Source of the DNA: Thunnus maccoyii
Taxonomy: Eukaryota > Chordata > Actinopteri > Scombriformes > Scombridae
DNA length: 64,000 nt
Direction: 5' to 3'
NCBI RefSeq assembly: GCF_910596095.1
Contig: NC_056548.1
Coordinates: 6,163,151 to 6,227,150 of the forward strand
A program made the position numbers and the translations under genes. Below the pieces are notes generated by a model. It did no database searches. It worked only from the letters and a program-made list of their open reading frames with translations, and was not told where the DNA came from. This document shows, piece by piece, positions 41,279 to 56,200 of the stretch (positions are counted from its first letter, which is position 1; every line of letters begins with the position of its first letter).

Positions 41279-44200
41279 AGCCCGGAGACGGTGTGAGAAT
41301 AGATACGCAGCCTGTTTACGTGTGTGTTTGCATGCAGTCTTTCTCCTGTATGTGATGGAATTTGGCTGTCTCACTGTTGCAGACGTCTGAAAAAGCGAGC
41401 GGCTGAGAAGGTCTCCAGGCCAAAGGTTAATGTTTCAGCCGGTGGAAGGTATACTGTCGCCGGGAAAACCCACCGTCCAACCCCCCACCCCCACCCCCAC
41501 CCCCGTCTACACTCTGTTTACTGTGACAGTGGGTTTCCTGTTTCCTAGGGGTAGACAATAACCATTTAGATCCTGTTTCTAGCTAGTCGACCCCTTCCCT
41601 TCTCTTCTAATATCATATTACTATGATGTGCAGCATGTGAATGGGTTGTGTATTTTTATTTCATCTTGCTTAAACTTAAGGTTGCCTTGTGTGGAGGTTT
41701 AGTTTTCTATTTATTTCTGTCACATTTCTACTGACATGGCACAGATTGTAAAGACTTGGCACCTTATCAAAGGCATTATTTCTTAAACTTTTATATCTAA
41801 TGAACAAAGCAGTACAGGATTTTTTCTCTGTGACTTTCTTTTGTTTTTCTCTTAACATAAAAAAAAAGTAATTGGGCTTTCATGATGTTCCTTTATAATG
41901 TGACAGATGTCATCAATCTGTGCTGTGTGAGTGAACAGGGCTTAGAGTTTCCACAGATGGAAACTGGAAATCTCATTCTCCCATTATGGCATGCTTTTTA
42001 GAGGAGGTCAGTAACTTTTCATGCTGGGTTCTTCAACTGAAATAGTCTCAAGCCTCAAGCCGGTGTCTTCCCCAAGTCCGCATGACAAGAGCCAACCTGC
42101 ATCTGGTAGAATCTGCAAATACTTTAGCATTTGTTCTAGCTCAGAGCGCCAGGTGGACGGAGTTTGTCGTGTTGGATGATGAGAGAGGAAGTCAGCTTAT
42201 CATGTGTTTTTGTGTTTTGACAGTGACACTATCTTTAAAGTATATGTTGGAAAATTCCACTCAAAAGGCACTTTGAGGAGATAAATATAAATTATTATCA
42301 ATGACAATACATTTTCTTGGAGAATACTAAAGTTACCCGATGACTGTGGTGTGAGGTAACAGAAACACACAGTCCAGACACTAAATATTTGGACAGTTAC
42401 ACATTTACACATACTTCCAACATCAGTTACACATACTACATTGAAGTGTCAAGTCTCAGCTTTAATTTGAGTGGGTTTACGTCAATATTGAAAGAACTGT
42501 GTGTGAGATATAGCCATTTTAACACATAGTGCTCTATTTGCAAGGGTTCAAAAGTAGTTATATAACCCCTGCATATATTTATATTTTAAAAATCAATGGA
42601 GCAGTTAAATTGGTAACCAGGCAAAAATGAAAACATTGTACTAGAACAAATAAAATGCTAACTCAACACATTTTAGAGAATAAACTGAACCACTAACTGT
42701 CCAGTGTTTGTTTCAGTTAGTCATGCATGATAACTCTACCAGAATAACAAAACATTTGAGGTTTTTCACCGCTTGAGTGACTAAAATTCTTATTAAAGTT
42801 GAAGAACCCACTAACATATTCTGTACAGTGTGATTTATTGTGTGACCATGTAACATTGTGTTTTAAAGAATAAGTCTGGTGATACACTGTATTTTTCTCA
42901 TTGTCAACAAATCCCATGAAAAGACCAAAACTAACAAGGAATTGAACCTTTTGTGCAGCCAAAGCCTGATATATCTTATTCCTCTGTGTCATAGAGCTCC
43001 ATTGTTTTCCAAAAACTATTAAAAACCCATCAGTGAGCCACAATAATAATCCTTAATTACAATGAACATGGACACTGTGGTTAATTTTGAGTTGATCCCA
43101 CATATGACATCTTGCTGCTGGAAATACTCACTAAAGGACCAAATGTGTATTAATCCGCAGCTGAAAATAGTCCCCCCAAAATACTCTATTCACTCCTGGT
43201 TGAGTAACATTAAATAAAAACTATGGTGACCAGCTGTTCAAAGAAATGATTGAATCTTTTTTAAAAACAAAATTTTATATTTGTGAGCTGTTCTTAAAGA
43301 TTTAAACAGGATAGAGAAGTTAGAAGCACTGAGAGACAAACTAACAGATTGTTGGTTTTGGTTTTCTTTGGATTTGTTGACAGTAGCAAAGAATATAGAT
43401 CACAAGCCTTATCCTTTAATAATTTACATGATTTACGTCCCATCTAAAAATTAAGCAATGCCGTACAATGTCAAACAAAATCAATGTGGTAACTTGAGGT
43501 TGACATTGACATAATGGTCGTACTACAATCAGACTAACATAGTTCGGACTAACAAACATATTAATGATCATGCTTTACATGTCGTACACTATGCGGCCAA
43601 AGGTATGTGGACACCCCTGGACAACACTGTACCCATATGTGATTGTTTAACATTTCATTCGTTCATGGGCATTAATCCGCTACTACAACAGCCTCCTGTC
43701 TTCTGGGAAGGCTTTCCAAATATTCGGAAACCCCATTCAACCACGAGAGCGTTAGTGAGGTCGGCCGCTGATGCTGGGCGATAAAGTCTGGCTCACAGTC
43801 AAGTTATTCCACACCAGACTGGGGAAAGTATTTCTTTATGGACCTGGCTTTGTGCACAGAGGTACTATTGCCATGAAGTTGGAAGCACACCAGTGTGTAA
43901 AATATCCATGTATGCTGTAGCATTAAGATTTCCCTTAATTAGAACCAAAGGCCCACTATATGAATCATGGTTTTGCACAAATACATGATTATTATTGCCT
44001 TAAGATTGTGTGTTTGTTGCTCTTGTTTGGATTTATACTGTTTAGGTTCAATTATGTTGGTGTTTAATAATCTTACATCCTTTGTGATGGTTGACTAAAC
44101 CAGGGTAAAAGACTTTTAACCCATCTTACACTCCTAAAAACAAAAAAGTGTGTGTGTCCACATACTTTTGGCCATTTAGTGTATATGAGTCTGTGCTGAT

Positions 44201-47200
44201 GAAACGTGTCAATCACTGTCTGTATTTTAAGTGATGTAATTCTTTGTTTTTTGTGTTTGTTTACATGCATTTTAGAAGGATGTGTCACTTTCAATAAATC
44301 TGTGTGTCTGAAGCAACTTTTGAACTTACTTTATACTAGTATACTTGGGATAATATATCGTGTTAACAGCTGTATTTAACAACCATGTTGAATGTGGCAC
44401 ATCCTTCTGAGCAAGTCTAACCACCGTTTGAAACATAATTATGCATCATGCAACCTTTTATTACTGATGATTTTTCCACGTTGTAACCTAGTTTTTCTCT
44501 CCTAACTGTTCAGTCTAACCCGTGTTTACCTTGCAGGCAGACATCCAAAGCTAAAGCTAACTCTAAGTCTAAACAGAGCAGCCCTGGCAAAAGGTAATCT
44601 GAGGATAAACAAGTCAGTGGGTAAATTCAAGCTGTCTGAAAAGACCCACACACATGCTGCATCCACAACAACATTTGAACCGATAAGAAAAAAATGTTGG
44701 ATGTCCCAAAAAATACAAAAAGCTACTTCTCTAAGCTATCCAACAAAACTTGTTTAAATATTTAGTTGAAGTAATGTATTTAACAGTAAACAGTCTTTAA
44801 AACACTGTATGTTTGTGCCTGTACTATACAAAGTATTCCAAGTATTTTTGTTTACAAAAAGCCATTTGTTGTAGAACAGTTAAAGCTCTACACTTTGGGA
44901 AATACTTTTTTTTTGCCAAAAGCTGGATGAGAAGATCACACTCATGTCTGCACAGTTAAAATGTAGCTGGAGTTTGAGACCAGTTAGCTTAGCATAGAGT
45001 GAAAAGAAAGGTAAAAAGATCTCACTAATTAACATATTATATCTAATTTCCTTTAAGAGCAGCAGCAGCGTTGGCAGAGCGTATTTCCCAAAATGTGGGA
45101 CTATCTCTTTAATAAATGGTTTGCCAACTTACTGTTAATTTCATTCAATATTTGATTTTTTCATTTATTGTTGCCGTCCAGGATCAAACTCGGGCCCCTA
45201 ATTACTGTGAATTTGTCCTTTTGTCCAGAATGTTTTTGTAATTTTGAGACATATCTGTGAAAGTTTGTGTGAGCCCAAATGACACATACTGTATATTGTT
45301 ACTATAACATGAGTTGATGGGTGTGTGTGTTGTAAACAACTGAAAATGAACTTTTGAATATTATATATACATATTCAGTTTTCCTTTGAAGATCAGGAGG
45401 TTTCATTTATTCATGTATTCATTAGTTTATTCATATATGTGGTCCAATGTGCTCATTTATTTAAAAAAAATCATGTTAATGTGTTAATTCTCAGCACATT
45501 TTTGGATCTTTAATTTTCACTGTATACTATAAATGTAACTAAGGTTTTCATTCAATAATTTGTTCATCCATTCATTCCTTCGTGTGGTCATTCACTGAAA
45601 AATGTCAGCTCGTTGGCAAGCCTTTACTGTCTCTGTCTCTCTTCCCCGCAGGTTGTATTTGGAGCGTCAGAAGAGCAACTTCCACATCCACTCTGTGGCG
45701 TGTACGGGCACAGAGATCCACCTGGCCGCCTGCCCGCTGGAGTTCAACAAGCCAAACAGCACGTCGTCCTGTGAGGGCGGCATGCCAGCCGTCGTCAGCT
45801 GCATGCCGGGGCCGCTCTTCATGCAAAATACCGCCTTCAAGAAAAAACTCAAAACTTCGGTAAAGTAGTTTTTAACTTTAGGGACTCTCAATGAGAAGCT
45901 GAAGTTAAACTTTTAGCAACAACAACCAAAAGTTAATTTTGCCTGCTCACTATTAATAGAATATTAGAATTTACCCCTCAGTCAATTATCTTTCTTACCA
46001 CATGTGCGCAAGTCTAATTTTGTTTTCTTGTTTTGCTTAAAGGACCAGTGTGTAGGGTTTAGTGGCATCTAGCAGTGAGGTTGCAGATTGCAACCAACCG
46101 AATACCCTTCCCCTCCCCTTCCATGCATGTAGGAGAACCTACAGTTGCCACGAAACTCACAAGAAACATGAAAGACCCTCTCTAGAGCCAGTGTTTGGTT
46201 TGTCCGTTCTGGGCTACTGTAGAAACATGGCGGGCTCTGTGGAAGAGGACCCGCTTTCTATGTAGATATAAAGGGCTCATTCTAAGGTAACAAAAACACA
46301 ACTATTCTTATTTTCAGGTGATTATACACTAATGAAAACATACTTACGAATATTATATTCCATTTCTGCCAAGTCTGTTCCTCTAGATGCCACTAAACTC
46401 TACACACTGGTCCTTTAAAGTCCCTTTACAACTAAAAAACCTTAAAAACTTAAACTTAATTAGTCTGAAAGTTCTTTCTTGACATGGAAAACAATACTTT
46501 GACTAAAAAACCTTAATCAAAGTCCACTTTCTACCTTTTTTTATGAGGTTTCGTACATCTCTCAGTCTTCCTCGGTGGAGTTTAAATCACGTGATCTCGT
46601 TTGTAATTTGGTATGAAATTCTGATCACATGATAGACTGTGAAACGTGGCTGAAAGCTCCAGAAAAAGCTGGTTAGTCGGCATTCAATTTCCAACATTTC
46701 AGTGTCCCATAATGATTAAAATGCGTTTTTTACTCTGACAAGTTTAGGAATGGACATAGTCTAAATTAAAGATCCTAAATTTCCCTCAAAACAAGATCTT
46801 TCGAATCTTGCTTTGATGGAAATATTGAAAGTTATCAGCCTATAATTGTCAGTCTGGCTCCCTGCCAGGCTGGAGTTCAGGACACCAACATGTCATCTGT
46901 GGATTAAAACGTCCCGTCATGTGTCTGTTTGTTGTTTAGAGCAACGTGAGACTGAAGGGAGGTGCCAGGCTGGGCGAGGGCCGGGTGGAGGTGCTGAAAG
47001 AAAACGAGTGGGGGACGGTTTGCGATGACCGCTGGAACCTGCTTTCAGCCAGTGTCGTCTGCAGGGAGCTCGGCTTCGGCAGCGCCAAGGAAGCTCACAC
47101 AGGAGCCCGCATGGGTCAAGGTTAGGAATAAAATCATACAGTAATAAAAAATATGTTTGTGCCAGTCCAAAGAGAAGTTGAAAAGGTTGGTAATAATAAT

Positions 47201-50200
47201 GATGAATTAAAAAAACAATAAGAGATGAAAAAAACATGTAATTAAAGGTCATTACATTCTGTGATACAAGCCATTCGGTATTAATTAAGAACCAAATTTA
47301 AATGCTGCTCTGGAGTTAGCCAGCATACTGCGAGTTGCTCAGGCTTTTTTAACATTTCATCTAAGAAGCAGATAACACAGTTTTTAATTTCTGTGGTTTA
47401 AGACATGCTGACACCGACCCACCATGCCTGATTGGTTGGTTGACTCGTCATTCAAAATGCATAACTTACATTTTGATTGAAGGTAAAGAACCATTTTCTT
47501 GACTGACAGGTTTGCCAAACAGATGGGTTTGAACCTTAACATCTCCAAAACTCAAGTGATGTGCATAAATTCGACACCACATGCACCAATCACTGTGAAC
47601 AGTAACTCTCTTGATTATGTCGAGGAGTTTACATATTTGGGAAGTCTCCTCAGTAAGGACAATGCATGCTGCAAAGACATCAGCATAAGGCTCAGGAAAG
47701 CTTGCAGTGCATTTGCAAGCCTTCAAACCATCTGGAAATCAAAGCAGTACAGCTGAAAAGCCAAGATCTCACAGCAATGTTAAATCAATTCTGCTGTACA
47801 GCTCAGAATCCTGGCGAGTGGTCGAGAGTGACATGAAAAACGTCAATTTATTCTACAATGGATGTCTGCAGAAGATATGTTGCATCTTTTGCCAGAAAAG
47901 ATCTCCAATGAGGACCTGCACACAAATGTGATGCTCATAATTAACCATCGGTGGATCCAATTGGCTCGGACATGTCCTCAGAATGGACCAGGCCCGCATT
48001 CCTAAAGTGGACTTGAGATGGACTCCACCTGGAAAGAGGAAACAATGGAGGCCAAAAACAACCTGGCAGAGAACCGTGACCTCGGAACTGAAAACGGCTA
48101 ATCTAACTCGGGGCGAGGCGCAACACGCTGCACAGGATAGAACCAGATGGAAGCAGGTAACGAAGAGGATTAAGTAGGTAAATTTACACAGAAGCCAGTG
48201 AAAACGGTAAAAGGAAGTAGTCAACCCCCCCCCCCCTGTTAGAGAAGAGGCCAAAAAACTTCAGCAGCAGCCAAGATATTCAGCCTTAGTATAAATTGGC
48301 TCGTTTTGTGAAACGGCCTCATTATGTGCACCTGAAGAGGCAACACTCCATCCTGTCCAGTGGCCTAAAGGTTCCCCCTGCATTCATCTATCACTGATAT
48401 TTTGCACATCAGCCAGTTAGTTGCTTTAATTGCTTAATGAATGATATCCATGTTTTATGACATATTTATTGACTGATTCTTGCAGTGTTTATCATATTTT
48501 TTTCCAGCTGTAGTAGAGACATCACTCTCTGCATTTCAATTTCCGAGCATCGACAAACGAGCCAAAAGATACCTCGACTGCCAAACGTAACACTCTGAAT
48601 ACAGCAGTTAATGAATCAAGAGAAATGAATGTGTTACTGTTAGAGAACAGAGCAGAGAGACAGTTGAATATTGAAGACCAAAGATTAACTAGTGACGGAC
48701 AAATTGAACATGGCAAAAGTAAACTGAGTGTTAACACTCAATAACATGATACTTGATAACAATGTTGACTTTGTGATAGTAGTGTAGATCCTCTAGGCTC
48801 AAAATTCATTTTTATCTGATTGTTGTTCAGGAAGAAAACCCTGCTTTGCATTAAATCCTTCTAAACCCGTCATCTGAGGCAGGATGTCTTAATAACTTAA
48901 TAGCTGCCTGTCTCATCTCTCATGTCATCTCTAACTCCCCCGCAGAACTGATAATCTGCCTTCAACAAGCTCACATTCCTGCACAGATTCCTCATTTAGA
49001 GCTTATTTTAATAAGTAAAGGAATGCTGTGCAGAAAGGAGGACAAGAAATAATAAAGGAAAGACATGAAAGACTGAACTTTGTCTGTAAACAGCATGTAA
49101 CAGATAAACACCACAATAAACAAATACACATCTTCTGACCAAGTTACAACACTAATAGACAAATTTTTAGAGTTTTATTTATATCTATGAATATGAGAAC
49201 TTTTTCACAAACGCAAATCACCCCCCACTACATTCCTGAAATTAATTATCCCATGCAGTTCCTCATTTAAGCAAACTGCCCTGAGATTCCACCAACGCAG
49301 AAACAAGCAGTCTTTTGAGAGACGCTTGGTGGGGGATGTCTGCGCTCGTGTGTGCACATTACGATTTCTACCGCAGAGGAAGTTTGCCGAGAAGTCTCAT
49401 CACAAAATCTCTTTGAGGGAGCAGCATACCGGCTCTGTGCTCAGATGGATGTCAGACCACCACCTGGCTGCGTTAGGCCAAGAAACATTCCTAAACGTCA
49501 CTGAAGTCGGAAACTAGCGCCGCTGAAGGAATTCCTTTCACAGAAATTTCATGAGACATCATCTCATGGTGCTACGGTACGACTTGCAGTGATGGGGTGA
49601 GATTTTAGAGGGGGGATGTAAAGCAGGGTGTCGCTGACAGAGAGCATGCATGCTCAGCAAGCAGGCCTCAGGATAAAAGGTGAGCTGGGTGAGAGGTACT
49701 GTATGTGTAGCTTAAAAGGTATACAAGATCTGAAACTTTAACACAAAAGCAACAAGAATCATACAAATATCACAGCTATGTTCTACAGTAGATATACTGT
49801 CAATCCTGGGCATGAAGATGTTTCTCTGTGTGTCTTTGGGAAGTCCTTTGTGGTATCAAAAGGACTTGTGGTGAAACTTTACCTGTAATATATTCATATA
49901 AATCAGTTTCTTTAATATAATAAAACATCATTCATCCAGTTCATTATAGCTTTCACATATTTTTTCAAGGGCAAAATAGTTAGCTTCACTGAAAAAATGT
50001 TGCAGTAACAAAAATATGTTTGGAATTAAGGGGCTGCTTTTTAATTTAGTATTGCAGGGGACTCACAAAAAATCATAACAGCTCAGGAGATGTCCTGAGT
50101 TAGTAGTGGTGGCCAAGCTCCAAAAACCCCATGAGGTTGCCTTCATTGGCAATATGACCAATATTCTGAGACCCCAGCTGTCATTGTTTTTCTTGAGTCT

Positions 50201-53200
50201 ACCTGAGAGGATTTAGGAATCTGGTTCACCCTTACAGGTCTGGTGGACTTTATTATTACCAACGCAGATGATAATATCAACATTATATTTAAAGTTAAAT
50301 GTCCCCAATTATGTGTTATTGTCTATTTGTGCATTGTTTTGTTTGTGCTGTGTAATGATCTTCAGTGTAAAAATTTTGTACAAATGTGAAAATGTAACTT
50401 TAATTGAGAAATCCAAAAATGCTGGATCCTACAATTCCCTATGTCTATGTTAAACATTGTCAAAGGTCCAAAACTTGAGGTGAAGATACTCCCTGAAAGT
50501 CAAAACCCAGGACGTCAACCTGCCCTGAACGCTCCATTTGCAATGTTACCTCTACTTCCTCCTCGTAATGACATTAGATTGCCCTCCACATTGTTGTCCA
50601 CTCACATGTTTTGCATCAGATTTCAGCTACAACATGTACCGATGTATTTGAGAAGTTGACATTTTGAGTAAAGAACGAGAAAAAGAAAGAAAAAATCCTA
50701 CTATTACTGTTTGTTTACATAGCAGAAGTCTGCTGATGGGCAGCTTCTGGAAGCTAACCAATCAGAACAGAGTGGGCTCATCAGGAGGGAGGCCTTAAAG
50801 AGCAAATATAAGATAAATAAGGAGTTTTTTGAACAGTATAGCATGCAAAGATATACCAGTAAACCCACAGAATATAAATATAGAGCTGGAAATGTACATA
50901 ACATATCCCCTTTAAAAAAAATAGTCTTAAACCCAATCCAGATAACCTTGATGACATATTCAGGGTTTTTTTTTATTTCAAACTGTGTAAAGCTCCTCCA
51001 CAGCAGCAAAAGCTGAATATTAGACAGTAAACTGAACTTCATAAGTAGAGTGCTCCTGTAAGTAGGGCAGGGTAATGGGTATGGTTAGTCACTGCAACCT
51101 AAACTGGCTAAAATAACAAAGAAAAGAACAACTTCCTCAACAGGAAATCCAAGGGAAAATATTGAACTGTTGATTACTGTGATCCATGGGGAGAGCAGTC
51201 CAGAATGGATTACCACTTAATCATTTTAACATGTCCCTTTGGTCAGCGAGGTGTGGGTGTTTTGGATACTTATGCACTTTCCTTGACCCAGATTTTTTTC
51301 AGACAGTTTTGTTAAGGTCCAAAAAGCAGAATTAAAACTCACCGGGATTGTTCTAATCTGATCCGAGCACCTCATTAAATGTGTTCAGGCTCATTAAATG
51401 CTGCATTAAATGAGCCCTATTACAACACACATTTTTATACAACCCTAACTTGTTTTTCAAAATATTTTTTTACATAACCTGGCTAATTTAACAAATAGCC
51501 ATCTGCTAACAGTAGATTCTGGGTTTCCACATATCAACCAACAAAATGTGTGACTGCTGATGGCTGAAAGTTATTTTTTTAGAAGCAACAACTGTATCTT
51601 TTGCTAAAAACGAATTGAAGGAAAAATTAGTACAGGCCTGAATGCTTGACCCCTACAGTGAGGAGATCTGGTGGCTCTGTTATGCTGTGGGGGGCATTTT
51701 GCTGGCATGGTTTGGGTCCACTTGTCCCCTTAAAGGGAAGGGTTACTGCAAATCAATACAAAGCTGATCTGGGTGATCACCTCTATCCCCATTATCCTTG
51801 CCCCCATACATAGGGCACGAGGGGTCACTGAATGGTTTAATGATGTGAATCACACTGTGGCCCTCACAGTCACCAGATCTCAACCCAATTGAACAACTAT
51901 GGGAGATTTTGGACTGACGTGCTCTCCACCATCATCAAAACACCAAATGAGGGAATATCTTTTGGAAGAATGGTGTTCATCCCTCCAGTAGAGTTCACTG
52001 AAGCTGTTCTGGTGTCACGTGGTGGCCCAACACCCTACTGAGACACTTTATGTTGGTTTTTCCTTTAATTTGTCACCCGTCTGTACACAGAAGTGGCTTG
52101 AACCTTCTTTTTTTGGCTCAAAACTATCATGTTGTCTTAGGTGTAATCATGCTACAGCTGACAGTGATTAAACCAAAGCGTTTCCATAAACAGCTCCACC
52201 GTCTCTAACCTCTAGGCTTCTGTCTTCTGTCTGTCTTTCATCCTGTCTGTTCAGGAATGGGTCCAATCTATATGAATGAGGTGAAGTGTCTCGGTACGGA
52301 GAAGTCAATCTGGAACTGTCCCTTTAAAAACATCACATCGGAGGACTGTCAACACACGGAGGACGCTGCTGTCCGCTGCAACATTCCCTACATGGGGCTG
52401 GAGAACTCGGTCAGAGCTAAACCTCCTTATGAAAATGTTTTATTTTAGCTAAGAAATAATTGAGGTTAAATGGTTTATCCTAAAGTTATTGCATCAGCTA
52501 GTACATGAAATTAGATTCACATAATAAAAAATGAGCCTTATTATTCTACTGCTTTGATAAGTGTAGCATACTGTAGGAAAAAACCTGAAAAAGTGTTGTT
52601 TAATACTGTTTGTTGTATTATCGCTTGTGTATTCATTCAGTTCTTTGCTGCTCTAACAGTCTTCTCCGTTTGCACGAGGATGTGAGATTTAGAACTAACA
52701 ATAACAGTAGTTTTTACAGAAATCTCACATCTTCACTCCAATATTTCTATTAATCAATTACCACTATAACCAATATTTCTTTTTCACTGGTGTCATGAAA
52801 ACACAGTAACTGCATTTTGTCTTTTCCTTAGTGTGAAGTTTTATATGTGTATGTACTGAATTATTTTAAAATGTTTAGTTAGTTGAAAACAGCTCAGATC
52901 AAATTTTATTGTTTGAAAATAATTTATTTTGATATTTTCTGAGAAAAAACAACAGTTTTTGCAGATACGTTTTTCTTGACAACAGTGATTTCCCTTTAAC
53001 ACAGGTAGTTTCTGGTTGTACAGTTTGTATTTTACCAGATCATACTCATCCATGTCTCTGTAGTTGCACACAAAAGCCGGAATAAGTGGGATAAAAACTC
53101 CAGAAAATGTACACTCTGAACCTGTAAATAATTCAAGTTACATATGTTTAAACCTTAAACAAAAGTTTTTATCCTACCCGGCCTTTGTGTATCTACGCTC

Positions 53201-56200
53201 TGCTCTGTGGTTCCTAACCCCTCGGCCCCACACAGATCCGACTCACAGGGGGACGAACCCGCTACGAGGGCCGGTTGGAGGTGCTGAGCACAGACTCTAA
53301 TGGGACGGAGAGCTGGGGTCTGATCTGTGGAGAGACCTGGACCACCAAGGAGGCCATGGTGGCCTGCAGGCAGATGGGCCTGGGCTATGCTAACCAGGCC
53401 GCGCAAGTAGGTTATTAACACCACTGAGGGCAACTTCCTGCAGCAGAGCAGAGCTTTAACCAGGTGGTTGTCCTTTGGTATATTACATATGCAAATATAA
53501 TATACTGTCATTTACTCTCAGTGGCCTGATTCTTCTCTAAACAATCTCATTCCTATCATTTCATTTTAGTCATTTTAGTCTTTAATGTGTTATTTTCTTC
53601 TAACAAATGAAACAATCTGTCAATACAATACAATATTTCAACCTGTTTCTAATGGAAATCAACTTGTTGTGAGTATTTTCTAATAATAAGTTGATTCTAA
53701 TGCAGCAACATGACTTATACACAACTGGGACCTTCTTTTTATCTCGAAAGAGTCGGTGTATCCTCCATTGATCTCAACACCAAGACATCTTCATCCTCAA
53801 GACTGCAGCCAAGCACCCAATTCAGACACTTCAGACACTGAAATTTATTTATTTAGGTTTCCAAGTGGTTGTCTGTTTCTGAGATACTGGATTCAGCTTC
53901 TCTGGCTGCAGTGATCAGTGTGTGTTCAAGTCATCTACTCAGAAATGTCAACTGAACAGCTCAGCCAACAGAGGTAGTGAGCTGTCTGTGCAAATGGAGA
54001 GGTTTATCTGATAAAGTGGCCACTGAGTGTATACAGTAGTTATTTTTGTTAATTCTATGCGTGTATGTTCAAATATATTCACTTATTTGTCACATATTAT
54101 TTAATATGTGCAGGTTTTACTACATAGTCTAATACTGAATAGTTATTTAAACTGGTGAAACATTCAAATATATTCCTTAAACACAACTATAATACTAAAT
54201 TGTTGCTGTATATGTTTTTGAAGTATACTTGAACATACTTGCATGCATTAATGTGTGACAGTATATTATAATTTCCATATGCAGCAGAGCTTTCTTTTCC
54301 ATCATGGAAGAACTAAGATACTATTTTGGTCTGTTCCATGTGGTCAGACCAAAACAGCCACACATGAAGTTTCTAATCAAACTCAAATCCACTCACTACC
54401 GAAGCCAAGTGGTGACCTCATCTGGAAACCATGTTAACACTCTTCTCGCCTAGAAAAGACTAACTAAACTGCCGCTTCAACAACAAATTATCCCCTGCCT
54501 GAGGACTTTATTTGAGTAAATTCAGCCCAGACTGTTCAGAGACAGGACAGGAAGTGTGTCCCCTCACTGACTCCCAGCAGGGCGTTTCTGCAGATCCGGA
54601 TAGTGGGCGGCCGGAGCACTTATGAGGGCCGAGTGGAGGTTCAGGTTGGCTCCAAGTGGGGCACAGTGTGCAGCACAGGCTGGACCACAAAGGAAGCCAT
54701 GGTGGTTTGCAGGCAGCTAGGGCTGGGCTACTCCATGCATGCCATCACTGTAAGTAGGACCAAAAGACAGAAATGAAGAGCTTTGTTCCAAAATGAGATA
54801 TATACTTTCTGAAAATGTGACACACTGTTTGAGGTTTTTGCTTTGAAATAACCCAGAGCGCAAGAACGAAGGAAATTACAGTACAACATGTACAGGGCAC
54901 TATTACTCTGTGGCCTCTGGGAATGTAGTAAATCACTGACTGTAGAGAAAGTAGATCATGTCGGCAAAGTTGACACAAAATCTTACCAAATTATAATAAA
55001 ACATCACAAAACCATGATAGATGATGTATTTTAAAGAACACTAGGAGCTTAAGAGATATTCACTTTAAAGGTTTAGTTAATGATGTAGTAAGAAAAAGAA
55101 TATTTAGCATTTTGGAAACAAACTCTTCAAATATTTGACGTTAAATAATTGTTGACATCTTAAAAAATGGTTACAAAAAGTTATTGTTGATCCAGTGATC
55201 AGAAACATTACAGTTCAATGTGTCCTCAGCGAGCAGCCAGAGATGAGTCATGAACATCTGTTTTTCAGAAAAGCAGCATCACACTGATCCATTTTGTGAA
55301 CTGTCATTTCCTGATCGATGTTTGTTTTTTTTTCTTCTTTATGTGTGTTTGTTTGCTGTCATTGAACCCCCTCTAAGGAAACCTGGTACTGGGACAGCAG
55401 TAATGTGACGGAGATGGTGATGAGCGGTGTGAAGTGCACAGGAAACGAGATGTCTCTGCGTCAGTGCCAGCATCACAAAACTGTCAGCTGTCAGAAAGTA
55501 GCTGCAAAGTTCGCCGCGGGAGTCATCTGCTCTGAGAGTGAGTGGCAACAGGAATACATTTCTTACTCATACTTGCAAGAAAGTCCAGATGAATCATGAG
55601 AAACATAACTCAGTACTAATCCTGGTTCTTCGTCTGTGTCCAGCGGCCTCTGACCTCGTCCTGAACGCCCCTCTGGTGCAGCAGACGGCTTATATCGAGG
55701 ATCGGCCTCTGCACATGCTCTACTGCGCCGCAGAGGAGGACTGCCTGTCAAAATCTGCAGCTAAGGCCAACTGGCCGTACGGACACCGACGACTGCTCCG
55801 CTTCTCCTCCCAGATCACCAACATCGGCCGGGCTGACTTCAAGCCAAAGGCTGGGCGGCACTCGTGGGTGTGGCACGCCTGCCATGGGTAATGTTATCTT
55901 TATTAGGTTTTTCACAGTCTCTTGAGGACAAGTGACACTCGTAAAACCTCAGTGGGTAAAACCAAAAGAAGGACATTGTTTTAGAGCACCAGAATTAAAT
56001 GATGATGCACACATTTGAACATGCAATCTCATGTGTTTCTGTTTTATCCATAATGTAAAGTTAACTTTCATACATTTCTTCACCATTTTATGCCTTTATT
56101 GGCTAGAAACTAAGAGAGATTTGAGAGTAAATATAAAGATAGAAAGTTGGGAAATGAGGATGCTGTGGTTAACCCATATAGGCCACTAGGGCACCACAGT

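Noticed and set aside
41158-41390. Overlapping open frames rich in Cys-Val or Thr-His
   Set aside because: They are translations of the TG microsatellite on both strands.
47853-48254. 133-codon minus-strand open frame
   Set aside because: Antisense of the LINE fragment, whose sense strand gives clear retrotransposon blocks.
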